Shown here one piece after another: positions 22,281 through 23,066 of a stretch of 23,066 bases of DNA. The position numbers and the translations under genes are program-made. The first letter of the stretch is position 1. Each line of letters starts with the position of its first letter. This stretch comes from Haemophilus sp. (lineage in GTDB: Bacteria; Pseudomonadota; Gammaproteobacteria; Enterobacterales; Pasteurellaceae), in contig JAHZCF010000110.1 of the NCBI GenBank assembly GCA_019423005.1, positions 1-23,066 of the forward strand, in the 5' to 3' direction. Below the pieces are notes generated by a model. That model did no database searches and had not been told where the DNA came from. It saw nothing but the letters and a program-made list of their open reading frames with translations.

Positions 22281-23066
22281 CTTTCGGCTCCTTTTGTTTA
22301 AATAAAATAAGTTGTTTACCGTGAGTGCCAAAAAGCGATAAGAACATCAGCATGACAAACATAATGCCCGGGAAAGCAAAGGTGTCTGCTTTGATGTTAC
22401 AGAATGCCAAAATCACGAAAGCAGAAAGAATAAATTTCCAGCTACCATCAAACCAGTTTAAGGCAACTTTGCGTACAAAATAGAATGTCACGGCAAAACA
22501 CACTAAAGCATAAGACACACCACCATAAAGAATTTGGCGTAAGAAACCAGAGTCCGTATGCCCATAATAACGACCGACTTCTAACTCACCAGTCATATAC
22601 ATGCCATCGCCATAAATGAACTGCTTGAGTGTTGGCATAAAGAGGTGGTTTTTCATCAAGGTATCCGTTGACGAACTGACAAATCCTGCACCATGTAATA
22701 AATTAATCACAGGTTCTAAAGCATGGGCCACATAAGGATTTTCTGGTAAGAAATAGGCCAATAATAATACTAAAACAGCGAATGCAATGAGTGATGGAAC
22801 ATAACGCCATTTGAAATACACTAAAATGCTCACAACCGATAACAGAAGGAATGTACGCCCTGAAATTAATCCGATACATAACATTAAAAATACCAGAATA
22901 CTTGGAAGCGTATTATGTTTAGCATTGTAAGCCAGTAAGAAATGCAACAGCATTAAATAGAATAAACTCAATTGAAAAAAGGCGGTTGCGGTGATGTTAT
23001 ATAAGCGATATTCCTGCTCTGAACCATAAAAACGTGCAGGCAACACCGCATTGGTCGAAAGCAAGA
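22273..23066 (-). CDS. Polytopic membrane protein, O-antigen polymerase/ligase-like (partial, C-terminal part)
   Basis: The reading frame is open to the right edge; the apparent TTG start there is not a real start, so the 5' part is missing. The visible 264 residues hold about seven hydrophobic helices and a soluble loop of about 65 residues (from about FLPENPYVAHAL to GRYYGHTDSGFL) before the last helices. That pattern, and the motif YGHTDSGFLRQILYGG, resemble Wzy-type polymerases and O-antigen-ligase-like proteins, which join oligosaccharide units on the periplasmic side. Its place directly before two glycosyltransferases supports a polysaccharide role. The exact class is uncertain. Confidence 0.72.
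   Translation of the reverse strand, partial: LLSTNAVLPARFYGSEQEYRLYNITATAFFQLSLFYLMLLHFLLAYNAKHNTLPSILVFLMLCIGLISGRTFLLLSVVSILVYFKWRYVPSLIAFAVLVLLLAYFLPENPYVAHALEPVINLLHGAGFVSSSTDTLMKNHLFMPTLKQFIYGDGMYMTGELEVGRYYGHTDSGFLRQILYGGVSYALVCFAVTFYFVRKVALNWFDGSWKFILSAFVILAFCNIKADTFAFPGIMFVMLMFLSLFGTHGKQLILFKQKEPKDV

Overview
The window looks like chromosomal DNA of a Haemophilus-type member of the Pasteurellaceae. The 9-base DNA uptake core AAGTGCGGT occurs 19 times on the two strands, about once per 1.2 kb, often with the typical TCA extension. Base composition is AT-rich, and the housekeeping proteins (Map, ErpA, YacL, PBP1B, MltB) resemble those of gamma-proteobacteria. The species is not certain; H. 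parainfluenzae or a close relative is a guess.

Layout. (1) 1-1670, minus strand: start of glnD (runs off the left edge) and map. (2) 1796-4922, plus strand: erpA, yacL and mrcB (PBP1B), closed by a clean terminator. (3) 5141-13036, plus strand: an eight-gene, tightly packed iron-transport operon. It encodes an FTR1-type permease with a long periplasmic helical extension, a P19-type periplasmic iron-binding protein, an FtrD-like (DUF2318) membrane protein with CxxC pairs, two different FtsX/MacB-type permeases, their ATPase, a TlpA-type thioredoxin lipoprotein and a small c-type cytochrome. This is the gene order of the Campylobacter p19 locus and of Fet/Flp-type loci. Its promoter has a good -35/-10 pair, a CRP/FNR-like dyad near -61 and a weak Fur-like palindrome on the -10. 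(4) 13138-13752: an Ala/Lys/Pro-rich lipoprotein with its own strong promoter and terminator. (5) 13809-18102, minus strand: an ATP-grasp protein, preceded by an operon with a strong Fur box for a periplasmic binding protein, FecCD-type permease, ATPase and a pseudoazurin-like cupredoxin. (6) 18202-19341, minus strand: a di-haem cytochrome c peroxidase. (7) 19421-23066, minus strand: mltB downstream of two family 2 glycosyltransferases and a partial polytopic membrane protein resembling O-antigen polymerases/ligases, the end of a surface polysaccharide locus.

How the parts fit together. The centre of the window is an iron and redox island. The FTR1/P19 system would bring in iron across the inner membrane, and its FtrD-like protein, thioredoxin and cytochrome suggest that electron transfer is coupled to uptake. 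The facing Fur-box operon would import a chelated metal, and it carries a copper protein that could also move electrons. The cytochrome c peroxidase next to it could use or relieve the same periplasmic redox pool. These links are inferred from gene order and motifs. The FTR1/P19 locus type has been described before, but the order of electron flow and the role of the ABC half are, to my knowledge, unsettled. I saw no CRISPR array, transposase, tRNA or rRNA, and no gap between genes longer than about 220 bases.
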